NCBI GenBank assembly: GCA_903882665.1 | Contig: CAIRXW010000023.1 | Span: 62,001 to 126,000 of the forward strand | Direction: 5' to 3' | DNA: 64,000 nt | Source: an uncultured Chlorobiaceae bacterium | GTDB lineage: Bacteria > Bacteroidota > Chlorobiia > Chlorobiales > Chlorobiaceae | Shown: piece by piece, positions 36,748-45,703 of the stretch | Layout of the letters: the number at the start of each line of letters is the position of its first letter | Numbering within the stretch: the stretch's first letter is position 1 | The notes under the pieces: generated by a model | What the model was told of the DNA's origin: nothing | Databases searched by the model: none | What the model saw: only the letters and a program-made list of their open reading frames with translations | Position numbers and translations under genes: made by a program

Positions 36748-38130
36748 ATGATCGGAACCTCACTCTTGCCGGAAATCAGGGAGCTGATTGAGCAACGCAA
36801 CTTCAGCGCCTTGCAGAGAATTTTCAACGACTGGCTGCCGGTTGACCTCGCCGAACTCATTTCCGACCTTCCTGAAAACGAACAGGCCATCCTGTTCCGG
36901 CTGCTGCCAAAGGATCTGGCGACCGAAACCTTTGAATATCTTGATTTTGACTCACAGCAGAACCTGCTGACCGCACTGACCAAAAAGCATGTCACCCAGA
37001 TTCTCAACAGCATGTCGGCCGATGACCGTACCGCATTGCTCGAAGAGCTGCCGGGCACCGTTGTACAGGAATTGCTGAAACTGCTCTCTTTCAAAGAGTT
37101 CAAGATTGCCAAAACCCTTCTCGCCTACGCCGAAGGAAGTGTCGGGCGGCTCATGTCTCCCGACTACCTCTGCGTCAAAAAAGACTGGGATATCAATCTT
37201 GTGCTCGACTACATCCGCACCTACGGCCATGAGAGCGAAACCCTGAACGTCATCTATGTCGTCGACGACAACGGCAAGCTCAAAGGTGAACTGCTCGCAA
37301 GAGCGCTCCTGCTCTCCGCGCCCGAAAAAAAGGTGAGTGAAATCATCGCCGAAGAGAAAATCATCACCCTCACCGCCTCACAAGACCAGGCAGATGCACT
37401 CGAAGCATTCAAACGGTACGACAGCATTGCCCTTCCGGTGGTCGACTCCAACGGCTACCTTATCGGCGTTGTGACGGTTGACGACATGCTCGACGTCGCA
37501 GAAGAGGAGGAGACCGAAGACATACAGAAATTCGGCGGTATCGAAGCGCTCGAAGAGCCCTACATTGACCTGCCAATACCCCAGTTGATCAAAAAACGGG
37601 CAGTCTGGCTGGTCATTCTCTTTGTCGGAGAGATGCTTACCGCCTCGGCGATGGCATTTTTTCAGGACGAGATGGCCAAGGCGATTGTTCTTGCCACCTT
37701 TATACCGCTCATCATGTCGAGCGGCGGTAACTCCGGCTCCCAGGCCGCATCACTCATCATCCGCTCCCTCTCACTTGGAGAGATAACCATCCGCGACTGG
37801 TGGAAAGTGATGCGCCGTGAACTGGTTTCAGGGCTTGCGCTTGGCTGCATCCTCGGCGCTATCGGGGTCTTGAGGGTACTCATCTGGGCATCGGTATTGG
37901 GTCATTTGAACACCCAATGGCTCTACATCTCCTTTACCATCGGGCTCTCTCTGATCGGGATTGTCCTTTTCGGCACGCTCACCGGCTCAATGCTCCCCCT
38001 GCTGCTCAAACGGCTCGGCCTTGACCCGGCAGTCTCTTCAGCACCCTTTGTGGCAACACTTGTGGATGTAACCGGTATCGTTATCTACTTCAGCGTTGCA
38101 TCGCTTCTTTTAGGCGGAATCCTTCTTTGA
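36748..38130 (+). CDS. mgtE: Magnesium transporter MgtE
   Basis: A 460-residue Mg2+ channel. It has the N-terminal superhelical domain ([41 protein letters not shown]), two CBS domains (about 140-255; [32 protein letters not shown]) and a five-helix membrane domain from about 285. The ion-pathway region [24 protein letters not shown] is present. Intracellular Mg2+ gates the channel through the N and CBS domains. The next gene starts 18 bases later. Confidence 0.96.
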   Translation: MIGTSLLPEIRELIEQRNFSALQRIFNDWLPVDLAELISDLPENEQAILFRLLPKDLATETFEYLDFDSQQNLLTALTKKHVTQILNSMSADDRTALLEELPGTVVQELLKLLSFKEFKIAKTLLAYAEGSVGRLMSPDYLCVKKDWDINLVLDYIRTYGHESETLNVIYVVDDNGKLKGELLARALLLSAPEKKVSEIIAEEKIITLTASQDQADALEAFKRYDSIALPVVDSNGYLIGVVTVDDMLDVAEEEETEDIQKFGGIEALEEPYIDLPIPQLIKKRAVWLVILFVGEMLTASAMAFFQDEMAKAIVLATFIPLIMSSGGNSGSQAASLIIRSLSLGEITIRDWWKVMRRELVSGLALGCILGAIGVLRVLIWASVLGHLNTQWLYISFTIGLSLIGIVLFGTLTGSMLPLLLKRLGLDPAVSSAPFVATLVDVTGIVIYFSVASLLLGGILL

Positions 38131-38148
38131 ACAACCAGTTTGATTGCA

Positions 38149-39876
38149 ATGAAACAGGAACGTGAATCAGTCGAATTTGACATTGTTTTTGTCGGTGCAG
38201 GCCCGGCAAACCTCGCATCGGCCATCCACCTCCAGCGCATGATCAAGCGCCACAACGCCCAATCGGCAACCCTTCTTGAACCCTCAATTGCAATCATCGA
38301 AAAAGGGCGCTACCCGGGCGCCCACCTCCTCTCCGGGGCACTGCTCGACCCAAGGGCGCTCGAAGAATTTTTTCCCGACTACCGCGAGCAGGGCTGCCCG
38401 ATTGAAGCCACTGTCTCAAATGAATCGCTCTGGTTCCTCACGGCAAAAAGAAAGTTTTCCTTTCCCTTTCTGCCCGAACCGTTCAGCAACAAGGGAGCCC
38501 ATCTGGTCTCACTCAGCCGCCTTGGCGCATGGATGGCCCAAAAGGCCGAAGAGGAGGAGGTTCAGCTCTTCGACAACACCGCAGCCTCCGCCCCCTTTCT
38601 TGAAAACGGCCAGCTTGCGGGTATCATTACTGACGACAAAGGTCTCGACCGGGAAGGCGGTCCAAAAGCCAACTTTGAACCGGGGCTTCTGATCAAAACA
38701 AAAGCATGCGTCATCGGCGAAGGCTCCGGCGGCTCTTTTTCCCGCCAACTCTCCGCACTCTTTCCTTCAGAGAGCCAAGGGCAGCGCCACGAAACCGGGG
38801 TAAAAGAGACATGGCGAATACCGGAAGGAGGCCTCAAGGCCGGAGAGGTGCACCAGTTTTTCGGCTACCCTCTTTCGGCGGAGAGCTACGGCGGCGGATG
38901 GCTCTACGCCTTCTCCCCCACACTGCTCTCCATCGGGTTCATCTCCTCACCGGGGCCAGAGTCCCCACTCTGCGACCCCCACCTCAACCTCCAGCGCTTC
39001 AAAAAGCACCCGTTTCTTGCCACTCTCCTCGAAGGAGGCTCGATGATTGAGTCAGGCGCAAGAACCATAGCCTCAGGAGGCCTTGATGCCATGGCGCGGC
39101 TCCATGGGCCCGGCTTTCTCGTCACCGGAGAATCCGCCGGGATGGTCAACATGCAGCGCCACAAAGGGATACACCTTGCCATGAAGTCCGGCCTCCTTGC
39201 CGCCGAAACCCTCTTTGAAGCACTGCTGCACAACGACTTCTCCACTGAGCGGCTGGGCAGCTACGCCGAACGCTTCAAAAACTCATGGGCATTCGAAGAG
39301 CTGCATGGTGCCCGAAACTACCGCAAAGCCTTCGACAAAGGACTCTATGCCGGACTTGTTCAGGCGGGCCTTCAGCTCAGCTTTCCCGGCCTCTCATTGC
39401 CTAAAACGCAACTCACTCAGCCAGCTCTTGCGCCCCTCCCCGGCCTTGGCCTTGGCCTTGGCCTTGGCCTTGGCCTTGGCCTTGGCCTTGGCCTTGGCCT
39501 TGGCCTGAAAAAAAGAAAAACAGCTTTCGCCGCAATACCAGAGTTCAGGGCAGACGGCATCCTCACCTTCAGCAAAGAGCAAAGCCTCTTCCACTCCGCT
39601 CTCATGCACGAAGAGAACCAGCCCTGCCACCTGCGCATCAAGCCTGAAGATATTGCTGAAATCTGCCTTAAAAAATGCCTTGCGGAGTTCGCCAACCCCT
39701 GCCAGCACTTTTGCCCCGCATCGGTGTACGAAATATCCACTGATCCCATTCCGGCGCTCAAACTCAACCCATCCAACTGCCTCCACTGCAAAACCTGCGA
39801 AGTTGCCGACCCCTACGGCATCATTACCTGGAGGGTGCCTGAAGGTGGTGGCGGGCCGGGGTATAAACTGAGCTGA
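38149..39876 (+). CDS. Electron-transfer-flavoprotein:quinone oxidoreductase-like protein with Gly-Leu tract
   Basis: About 575 residues. It begins with an FAD Rossmann motif (FDIVFVGAGPANLASAIHL), continues with GAHLLSGALLDPRAL, VIGEGSGGSFSRQL, and GGLDAMARLHGPGFLVTGESAGMVN, and ends in a 4Fe-4S ferredoxin-like domain (NPCQHFCPASVYE, NCLHCKTCEVADPYGIITW). These are the hallmarks of ETF-QO, which passes electrons from ETF to the membrane quinone pool. Between the flavin and Fe-S domains, at residues ~432-453, lies a (Gly-Leu)n run encoded by a hexanucleotide repeat. ATG at 38149 was preferred to TTG at 38140. No ETF genes are adjacent, so the electron donor is uncertain. Confidence 0.88.
   Translation: MKQERESVEFDIVFVGAGPANLASAIHLQRMIKRHNAQSATLLEPSIAIIEKGRYPGAHLLSGALLDPRALEEFFPDYREQGCPIEATVSNESLWFLTAKRKFSFPFLPEPFSNKGAHLVSLSRLGAWMAQKAEEEEVQLFDNTAASAPFLENGQLAGIITDDKGLDREGGPKANFEPGLLIKTKACVIGEGSGGSFSRQLSALFPSESQGQRHETGVKETWRIPEGGLKAGEVHQFFGYPLSAESYGGGWLYAFSPTLLSIGFISSPGPESPLCDPHLNLQRFKKHPFLATLLEGGSMIESGARTIASGGLDAMARLHGPGFLVTGESAGMVNMQRHKGIHLAMKSGLLAAETLFEALLHNDFSTERLGSYAERFKNSWAFEELHGARNYRKAFDKGLYAGLVQAGLQLSFPGLSLPKTQLTQPALAPLPGLGLGLGLGLGLGLGLGLGLGLKKRKTAFAAIPEFRADGILTFSKEQSLFHSALMHEENQPCHLRIKPEDIAEICLKKCLAEFANPCQHFCPASVYEISTDPIPALKLNPSNCLHCKTCEVADPYGIITWRVPEGGGGPGYKLS
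39442..39506 (+). repeat. Hexanucleotide microsatellite (GGCCTT)n inside the ETF-QO-like gene
   Basis: Ten perfect GGCCTT units from 39442 plus a partial GGCCT ending at 39506. In frame it reads Gly-Leu repeats. Gain or loss of units would change linker length by two residues without shifting the frame. Confidence 0.97.
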
Positions 39877-39919
39877 TCACAAAACCCGTCTTTGGGGACC
39901 TCTTTGGGGACGTTGTTGA

Positions 39920-41467
39920 CTACGTGCACTTCAGCTCAAACCCTGGAGACACTCCCATCTCTTCAGCAATAAAAAGTGCAAGTGGTTTGATATCGCCATC
40001 ACTGCTTGCGTTTTCGAGTGCGGCCATATAGGCGCTGCGCCTCTGAACCCGAATCACTGTCCACGGATAGCCGCCAGATGCAAGCATGGCATTCATCAAA
40101 AATCGCCCCATACGGCCATTGCCGTCGTAATAAGGGTGAATGAAGACAAAGAGCTGATGACCAAGTACCGCTCTGACTGCGGCTTCAGGCTCTTGTTCAA
40201 TCAGGTTGAACAGTGTTTCCATGGAATCAGTCAGCGCCTCGCGTGGCAAGGGCGTGTGCATTGAGTTGCGAATAAAAACCGGCCCATTCCGATAACCGGC
40301 AAGTTGGTGTGGTTCCAGAAGACCGGCAGCGACGGAGGGCGAAAAGAGTTCTGCATACCAGCGGTGATGAGCACTCCTGACAACGGAGCCAGAATTTTCA
40401 CCTCTCAGGATTGCTTCCAGATTTGTTCTGACAGACTGGAAGGCCTGGTAGTAACCGCGTGCTGCAAGCGCATCCTGATCTTTTTTATCCTGCGGATCGT
40501 CCTCAGGATTCCACCCCTGTTGAGCAACTCTATCAATGAGTGCATCAGTAACCTGGTAACCCTCTATGGAAAGAGAGTTCCAGGCATCCACAACATAGCG
40601 TTCATCCACATTGGCCATATAGACCGCAGCGTTCTGCGGAAGCCCTGGGGCTGGCGGAAAAAGTGCCATTACCTCTTCTCGCCATCCAGACCACAGCGAT
40701 TGTAACCGCATGGTGTATGGTGACCGTTCACGGGTGTTCCCCAGAGTTGGTACAGGAATAAGAAACGGGTTTATTTCGCGAATATCGTATTTGCCCAGCT
40801 TCATGGTGTGGATAATCCGCTCAGCATCTTCGCCGCGTCCGACAAAGCGCAGCGCACCTGCCAGTCGCCCGGCAGCAGTGACGGTTCCCTCTTTTGTGAG
40901 TAATATTTCCAGAAGCTCTCCGGGATCGCCAATCATGTTGATGGCAATTTCAGCATCACGTGGATTGCTTATAAATGATTGTGGACGAAGCTTGCAGAGT
41001 GTTTCCGAAAGAGAGTGAACTTGCAACCCGTTTACCTCTGTTTGATGACGAGGCATGTTCTTTTTATCGGGGTAAATCAACACTGAGTTCCCATAAGGCA
41101 GTTCAAGCACCGAGGTACCACTCTCCGTTGTGATGACGGTCACTTGCCGGGGTATTCGAGTGCTCCTGGTATGGAGGATGAGTGATGCGTCTGCATTCAG
41201 ACAGTATCTCTTCTTGAAGCGCTTTGCCAGATAGCCGGACAAAAATGACCAGAAATTGGCATACCACGCCGTAGAATCCCCCTCATGATCACGCGGATTG
41301 GTACAGACGTACCACCCTTTCATAACCAGTCGCAGGAACCCCTCCTCTACCAGAATCGCACGCTGCGCCTCCTTGAGGTCGATCGACTCAACCACCCCAC
41401 TGTACTTGCCCTGCAACCGCTTCAGCGCCCTCAAAGCATCAGCCAGCTTTTCGTTTGGCTTTGCCAT
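39920..41467 (-). CDS. Fic-domain AMP-transferase with N-terminal AbiEi-like region
   Basis: A 515-residue protein. The C-terminal half is a Fic domain with the catalytic motif HPYYDGNGRMGR (444-455), matching HPFx(D/E)GNGRxxR; these enzymes usually AMPylate target hydroxyls. The N-terminal ~200 residues (LEEGFLRLVMKGWYVCTNP, ASLILHTRSTRIPRQVTVIT, VHSLSETLCKLRP) resemble the winged-helix/antitoxin region of AbiEi-type proteins, so toxin and regulator may be fused. No separate antitoxin gene is adjacent. It is convergent with the flavoprotein gene. Confidence 0.82.
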   Translation of the reverse strand: MAKPNEKLADALRALKRLQGKYSGVVESIDLKEAQRAILVEEGFLRLVMKGWYVCTNPRDHEGDSTAWYANFWSFLSGYLAKRFKKRYCLNADASLILHTRSTRIPRQVTVITTESGTSVLELPYGNSVLIYPDKKNMPRHQTEVNGLQVHSLSETLCKLRPQSFISNPRDAEIAINMIGDPGELLEILLTKEGTVTAAGRLAGALRFVGRGEDAERIIHTMKLGKYDIREINPFLIPVPTLGNTRERSPYTMRLQSLWSGWREEVMALFPPAPGLPQNAAVYMANVDERYVVDAWNSLSIEGYQVTDALIDRVAQQGWNPEDDPQDKKDQDALAARGYYQAFQSVRTNLEAILRGENSGSVVRSAHHRWYAELFSPSVAAGLLEPHQLAGYRNGPVFIRNSMHTPLPREALTDSMETLFNLIEQEPEAAVRAVLGHQLFVFIHPYYDGNGRMGRFLMNAMLASGGYPWTVIRVQRRSAYMAALENASSDGDIKPLALFIAEEMGVSPGFELKCT

Positions 41468-41659
41468 CTTATTTCAAAAATTGGTGTTACATCGCCATGC
41501 CACTTCGTCATTATTCCGTAAGATAACTTTGTTATTGACGTTTGTAAAACTTTGTTATTGCCAATGATCCGGCAAGGGAATGTTGTCGGCTGCCCATGAA
41601 ATTATTGAGAAAAACACTCTTTGCGGTGGCGTTGAGACTGGATGAAAACGAGAGCGAGT

Positions 41660-41716
41660 GCGCTTGTCTGGCTCTATGTCTCACGGCTCGACGACACGCA
41701 TCACTCAAAAGGGTGA
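41660..41716 (+). pseudogene. Remnant of an MNT-type nucleotidyltransferase gene
   Basis: These bases translate as ALVWLYVSRLDDTHHSKG followed by a stop. This is almost the same as ALVWLYGSRLDDTRHGGD in the intact nucleotidyltransferase at 45704-46006, with the glycine of the GS motif changed to Val and the frame broken. Only this fragment of the gene is recognisable. Confidence 0.75.
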
Positions 41717-41964
41717 TACCACATACGTTGGCTGTGAAATGTGCCATACTGAATTTTTTTGATTACCTCGCTAAAAGTGATGACCCAAACAAAAAGATGG
41801 CTAAAAAAAGCTTGGGGAGTAACAGAGAACCGTATAACTGATTATGATATAGAACAAAGAACAACATATCTCCGGCGAAATAATACCAGAGCACCAAAAC
41901 AGGCTTGAGAAACAAAGCTCTGGCGTGCTTTTTGACCTTTATGGAACACTCGCCGACGTTGTGC

Positions 41965-42048
41965 TGGATGAGCTCTCCCCCGATTTTTGGACATCTTGAA
42001 AGTTCACTCCGCTGATGTTGGCATCAGTCAGATCAGCGCCAGAGATAG
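41965..42048 (-). pseudogene. Remnant of a pentapeptide-repeat gene
   Basis: The reverse strand reads GADLTDANISGVNFQDVQ, the A(D/N)Lxx pattern of pentapeptide-repeat proteins, for about four repeats, then loses it. No start codon or full reading frame surrounds it. Confidence 0.55.
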
Positions 42049-42090
42049 TTGATATCTGAATACCTAAAACATCCCCCCGAAAGATGGAAT

Positions 42091-42969
42091 TCAGCTTCCC
42101 AGCGCCCCACACTGCATGAAGAAATCACGCAAGCGGTGCGTGCCATAAAGCGGAGCGATAAAATCTACACGGCTGAGCGTCGTCGCAAAGAGCGCAACAT
42201 CGTGGACATCGCGATTGAAAAGGCCTACGGCTGCCACCAACCCGTCAGCCGCCCAGAGTGGCAAAGGAAACACGATTGGCTTTGTTTGTGCAATTTCAAT
42301 AGCCAGATCAACCATTTCGAGGTAGGTGAACACTTCAGGGCCGCCGACTTCAACCTCCTTGGCCGTTCCATCGACCGCATCAACGCACACCTTTGCAAGG
42401 TCGGCGCCATGAACGGGATTCGAGCGCTGGTAACCATCACCAACCATCAGCATAAACCCTTTGCGGGCCCTCGCAACAAACTGCCCGATCTCCGAATAAT
42501 AGCCAGTCGGGCGAATGATTGCTGACTCAATGTTCGCCGCTTTCAGCTCCCTGATAAACTTTTCATGAGCCTGAACATTCGGGATATTCATCATCCGATG
42601 TGCGTCAAAGACCGATACATAGATAAACTTCTTGACCTTGGCCTTCAGAGCCAGATCCAGCAAATTCATGTTCGCCTGATAATCCACCTCAAAAATGGTA
42701 TGGACAAAATCAGGCTTGATCATGCCAAGCGATGAAAAAACAATATCGATGCCATCACATGCCGCCGCAATGGTTTCAGGCTTCGTTGCATCACCCACAA
42801 TAACCTCGTCAACCAGATCCTCGATAGATGGTGCAAAATAAGGGCCGGGCTGCTTGAACTTTTCAGGATTACGCACCAGGGCACGCACCCAATACCCGCG
42901 ATTTTTGAACTCCTGCACTGCATAGCGACCAAGATATCCGGTCGAACCGGCCACAAGTACTCTTTTCAT
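42091..42969 (-). CDS. Atypical SDR (NmrA/Ycf39-like) NAD(P)-binding protein
   Basis: A 292-residue Rossmann protein with the N-terminal motif VLVAGSTGYLGRYAVQEF and the extended-SDR layout (GDATKPETIAAACDGIDIVFSSLG, KFIYVSVFDAHRM, IRPTGYYSEIGQF). Related proteins act as isoflavone-reductase-like or 8-vinyl-reductase-like enzymes, or as assembly factors such as Ycf39. It lacks the standard YxxxK motif, as many of this branch do. The substrate cannot be told from the sequence. It follows the NYC1-like SDR gene by 38 bases on the same strand, so a pigment role is possible but unproven. Confidence 0.75.
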   Translation of the reverse strand: MKRVLVAGSTGYLGRYAVQEFKNRGYWVRALVRNPEKFKQPGPYFAPSIEDLVDEVIVGDATKPETIAAACDGIDIVFSSLGMIKPDFVHTIFEVDYQANMNLLDLALKAKVKKFIYVSVFDAHRMMNIPNVQAHEKFIRELKAANIESAIIRPTGYYSEIGQFVARARKGFMLMVGDGYQRSNPVHGADLAKVCVDAVDGTAKEVEVGGPEVFTYLEMVDLAIEIAQTKPIVFPLPLWAADGLVAAVGLFNRDVHDVALFATTLSRVDFIAPLYGTHRLRDFFMQCGALGS

Positions 42970-43007
42970 GATTATGCCAAAAAAATTGAAAAAAAATATT
43001 GCGAAGC

Positions 43008-43844
43008 CTAAAATAACTCTTTACCAAGAATCCGGCGCAAACCAACGAAAATCCTGAAAAACGTTTTTGCCAGCGGCTCATACCGCAAGCGACTCTTTCG
43101 CCCCTCTATCGCCCGTATTTTCGGCACCAGAACTGACGCCACCTTTTCAGGCTTTTCTGCAATAACCCGTAAAAACCTCTCCGCCGATTCTGAAGCATCC
43201 CGAAGCAGCAGTTCGGTCAGCACAAGCGCGGGACTCAGCTCATGGACGCCAATACTAGTTACCCCTGCCGCTCTCAACTCTCCGGAAAGAAAATGAGTCA
43301 CTTCTGCCACCCCCCTTTTCGACGCCTTGTGTGGTACCGCTGAACGCGACAAGGCCGCCCCCGCCGAGGAAAAGCCCATGTTAAAAATATGATAACATGG
43401 TTTTTCGGAAGATGGCTGGCGCTGCATAACCTTTACAGCTTCAGCACACAGAACGATAGTGCCAGCAAGATTGGTCGAGCATGTTTCAAGAATGTCGTCC
43501 GCATCCAGCTCCCACAACGGACGCTTCAACAGCCCCGCTGTCCCGGCATTGTTAATCCAGCGATCTACCCTTCCCAGCCGCGAAACCGCAAAATCGGCAA
43601 GCAATTTTCCGCCGTGACGCTCACCCACGTCACAAACAATGCCATGCACCTCCCCTCCCGGCACAGCCTGCCGAAGGAAGTGTAACGCGACCTCCAGCCG
43701 CCCCGGATTTCTGCCGCAGATAACGACACGATCACCCGCAGCAAGAAATTCAGACGCAAGAGCATAGCCCAACCCCTTGCTTCCACCGGTGATAACAACC
43801 CCAAGAGAGATCTCTCCACTCTTTTTATTATAAGCTGACGCCAC
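43008..43844 (-). CDS. Short-chain dehydrogenase resembling chlorophyll b reductase NYC1/NOL, catalytic Tyr replaced
   Basis: A 278-residue SDR. Segments VVITGGSKGLGYALASEFLAAGDRVVICGRN, WINNAGTAGLLKRPL, TNLAGTIVLCAEAVKVM, YHIFNMGFSSAGA, SIGVHELSPALVLTELLL and KVASVLVPKIRAIEG closely follow the plant chlorophyll b reductases NYC1/NOL, which reduce the C7 formyl group. The usual YxxxK catalytic pair reads HKASK, with His172 in place of Tyr (codon CAC) and Lys176 kept. It starts with GTG sharing a base with the cas6 stop (TAGTG), so it may be translated with cas6. Whether it acts on a bacteriochlorophyll is inference. Confidence 0.78.
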   Translation of the reverse strand: MASAYNKKSGEISLGVVITGGSKGLGYALASEFLAAGDRVVICGRNPGRLEVALHFLRQAVPGGEVHGIVCDVGERHGGKLLADFAVSRLGRVDRWINNAGTAGLLKRPLWELDADDILETCSTNLAGTIVLCAEAVKVMQRQPSSEKPCYHIFNMGFSSAGAALSRSAVPHKASKRGVAEVTHFLSGELRAAGVTSIGVHELSPALVLTELLLRDASESAERFLRVIAEKPEKVASVLVPKIRAIEGRKSRLRYEPLAKTFFRIFVGLRRILGKELF

Positions 43845-44641
43845 TACAAACCCGATTCAACCTTCACCATACCAAACCCCATCGAATTCTTTTCACCAAA
43901 CCCGCACTCATAGCCGACCTCCATCAACTCCCGGGGAGCCCTCAACCTGAACGGTGCAAGCGTCCCCTTGATCTTTGTCTCATCCGAACGCCCATCCTTC
44001 AACGTAATCAGCTTCTGAACCTTCCCATTCATCCGCTCAACATAGGCCTCATCAATGGCAAAAGCAAACTGCCCGCTCTCGCACAAAAACGACCTCCCAC
44101 AGAGCGCCTGATACTTCCGGCAAAGGTTCTCCAGCACCACCCGCTCAAACTCCGAATCTCCAGGATACAAATACTGCGGATACTGCTCCGGCTCCCGCTT
44201 CGTCGTGCAAACAAGAGGCGAGAGCATGATAAAGGCCATATCACCACTCAACCCAGGCTGATCAAGCTTCCGAACCGTCTCAACCCGGAACCGCTCCTTC
44301 CCGATCCAGACAAGGGGCTCCTGCAACAAGCCAATCACCAGATGCTCGATAAACTCCTCCTTCGGAGAAGAGATGGTAACATGCAGCAAAGGCTCAGCCG
44401 TGCTCATCGTCCCGTTTTCATGCATCACCCACTTACGGCGGTTCCCCGGATAAAGCGGCGAAAAGGTAAACAACTTGAACGCCCTGTTTGCAAGCCTGTA
44501 CCCCTGCTCATGCAACCGCTCCGCATACTCGCTTGAGCTTTTATCGACGATATTGTAGATCAGGGAGGAGATGAGATGGCTGTTGTTTATCGGCAGCGTA
44601 ACCGTACGCTTGCGGTGGGATAGCTCGAGGGTTATGCGCAT
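43844..44641 (-). CDS. cas6: CRISPR-associated endoribonuclease Cas6
   Basis: A 265-residue RAMP protein. It starts MRITLELSHRKRTVTLPIN, contains the ferredoxin-like fold segment FTFSPLYPGNRRKW, and ends with the glycine-rich loop YECGFGEKNSMGFGMV that defines Cas6. A likely catalytic His lies in the HLISSLIYNIVDKSS region near residue 22. Cas6 cuts the precursor of CRISPR RNA inside each repeat. No cas1, cas2 or effector genes are seen near it; the partners are a short CRISPR array 560 bases away on its upstream side and csx3 genes beyond. Confidence 0.9.
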   Translation of the reverse strand: MRITLELSHRKRTVTLPINNSHLISSLIYNIVDKSSSEYAERLHEQGYRLANRAFKLFTFSPLYPGNRRKWVMHENGTMSTAEPLLHVTISSPKEEFIEHLVIGLLQEPLVWIGKERFRVETVRKLDQPGLSGDMAFIMLSPLVCTTKREPEQYPQYLYPGDSEFERVVLENLCRKYQALCGRSFLCESGQFAFAIDEAYVERMNGKVQKLITLKDGRSDETKIKGTLAPFRLRAPRELMEVGYECGFGEKNSMGFGMVKVESGL

Positions 44642-45203
44642 GGGAAGGGTACTTGAATCAATTTCATAAACATAACAAAATGATATACATCGCTCAAAAT
44701 TGGAGCACCGAACTATATAGGAAATTGATCATAATCAGCAAAATCAAATAACGACTGAATCGAATTAAATGTATTTCCATTCAAACCGGGCTCAATATTA
44801 TAAGTCAAAACAAATAGTTCTATCAGTTTCTGAGACATTTCCATAAAAGATTTTACATTATCAGGCTCTCCGCACATTTTAATGGAAATAGAGTAAGAAA
44901 GAATTGGGAAGGTGTAATATTGATTCATAGGATGAGTCTGAATGGAGCCCTATGATGAAAAGATAAGTGTATAAAATAAGCCATAGAAACAGCGTCCTTG
45001 ACGATTTAAGCAAAAAGTAACTGAAGCGGTAACATGATTCATAAAAACGAGATGTAGATTTTAACAGCCTCGTCAAGGGTCTTTAACAGCTTCGAAAGCT
45101 ACTGAACAAAGACATTATTTTATCGTAGCCATCTTAACCTTCCCACTGTATTTTGAAGTATTATGGTTTCACTTCAACCCATTAAATTCTACGAAGGGCC
45201 CCA
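44642..45203. other. AT-rich region between cas6 and the CRISPR array (possible leader)
   Basis: A 562-base AT-rich stretch. Its right part lies directly before the first repeat on the side where a CRISPR leader would be, given that the repeats end in ATTGAAAC. It also holds one small leftward frame at 44713-44928. No other gene is recognised. Confidence 0.5.
44713..44928 (-). CDS. Small hypothetical protein
   Basis: A possible 71-residue protein (MNQYYTFPILSYSISIKM at the start) with no recognised family. It is AT-rich, lies 71 bases upstream of cas6 on the same strand, and could be a real small gene, a remnant of a longer gene, or chance. No ribosome binding site is obvious. Confidence 0.25.
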   Translation of the reverse strand: MNQYYTFPILSYSISIKMCGEPDNVKSFMEMSQKLIELFVLTYNIEPGLNGNTFNSIQSLFDFADYDQFPI

Positions 45204-45376
45204 TATCTAATTGCACGCATAGCGGATTGAAACTTTGACGGATCCATGGCCCTGATAACATAATTGCCACCACCCTATCTAATTGTACGCATAGCGGACT
45301 GAAACTGAGTAATTCCACATTTCATAACTAAACTCCTTTTGCTCCATATCTAATTGCACGCATAGCGGATTGTGAC
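45204..45376 (+). CRISPR. Short CRISPR array: three repeats, two spacers
   Basis: Repeats of about 30 bases at 45204-45233, 45276-45305 and 45347-45376. Each begins TATCTAATTG and contains ACGCATAGCGGA. The first ends GGATTGAAAC, the second GGACTGAAAC, and the last is degenerate (GGATTGTGAC). Spacers are 45234-45275 (42 bases) and 45306-45346 (41 bases). The ATTGAAAC end is the usual crRNA 5' handle of Cas6-processed type I-B/III arrays and sets transcription to the plus strand. A further decayed repeat-like copy abuts the third. Confidence 0.9.
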
Positions 45377-45378
45377 GG

Positions 45379-45401
45379 CTTATTGCACGCACTGCTGGCT
45401 G
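45379..45401 (+). repeat. Degenerate extra CRISPR repeat
   Basis: CTTATTGCACGCACTGCTGGCTG matches the middle of the array repeat (CTAATTGCACGCATAGCGGATTG) at 17 of 23 positions. It follows the third repeat after only two bases, as if the intervening spacer had been deleted. Confidence 0.55.
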
Positions 45402-45454
45402 TAAGGCTGCTGAACGCACCGAAGCATCACGGGCTTATGGTGCTCAATGATAGG

Positions 45455-45619
45455 GTGATTCAGGTCTATACTTTTGCTGTGGAAGGAGATTGTGAGCTTC
45501 ATCAAGGATATGGTGATACTCAGGTTCAAAACGACACTGTGGTGAAGAAGGCAGCACAAAGAATGAGGAAGTTGATGGATGGATGGATGGGCAATCAGGA
45601 TAAAAGTCCAATTGCCTGA
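45455..45619 (+). pseudogene. Truncated copy of csx3
   Basis: The reading frame VIQVYTFAVEGD...GYGDTQVQNDTVVKKAAQRMRKLMDG is homologous to the first half of the intact Csx3-like gene at 46173 (MSIYTLAVEEGN...GFGDTPAQNDALVKEAAQQLKELIDG). After this point homology ends in a short GATG repeat (ATGGATGGATGGATGG) and a stop, so the half with the catalytic His and Asp is absent. It lies just after the CRISPR array. Confidence 0.82.
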
Positions 45620-45703
45620 ATGAATAAAAATCTTTTATCTTGACTTGGAAGTGCTTTTGATTCTTATGAACTGAAAATTGCAATAGCCGGTCACAAATAC
45701 ACC

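Larger units (their letters stand above)
41468..42090. other. Gene-poor stretch holding gene remnants
   Basis: A 623-base region between the Fic gene and the first SDR gene. Apart from the nucleotidyltransferase fragment (41660-41716) and the pentapeptide-repeat fragment (near 41965-42048) no gene is seen. A short frame at 41596-41841 reads through the fragment in another phase and has no family features. Confidence 0.6.

Noticed and set aside
39394-39791. Minus-strand frames giving Lys-Ala or Arg-Pro repeat proteins
   Set aside because: They are only the complementary reading of the GGCCTT microsatellite inside the flavoprotein gene.
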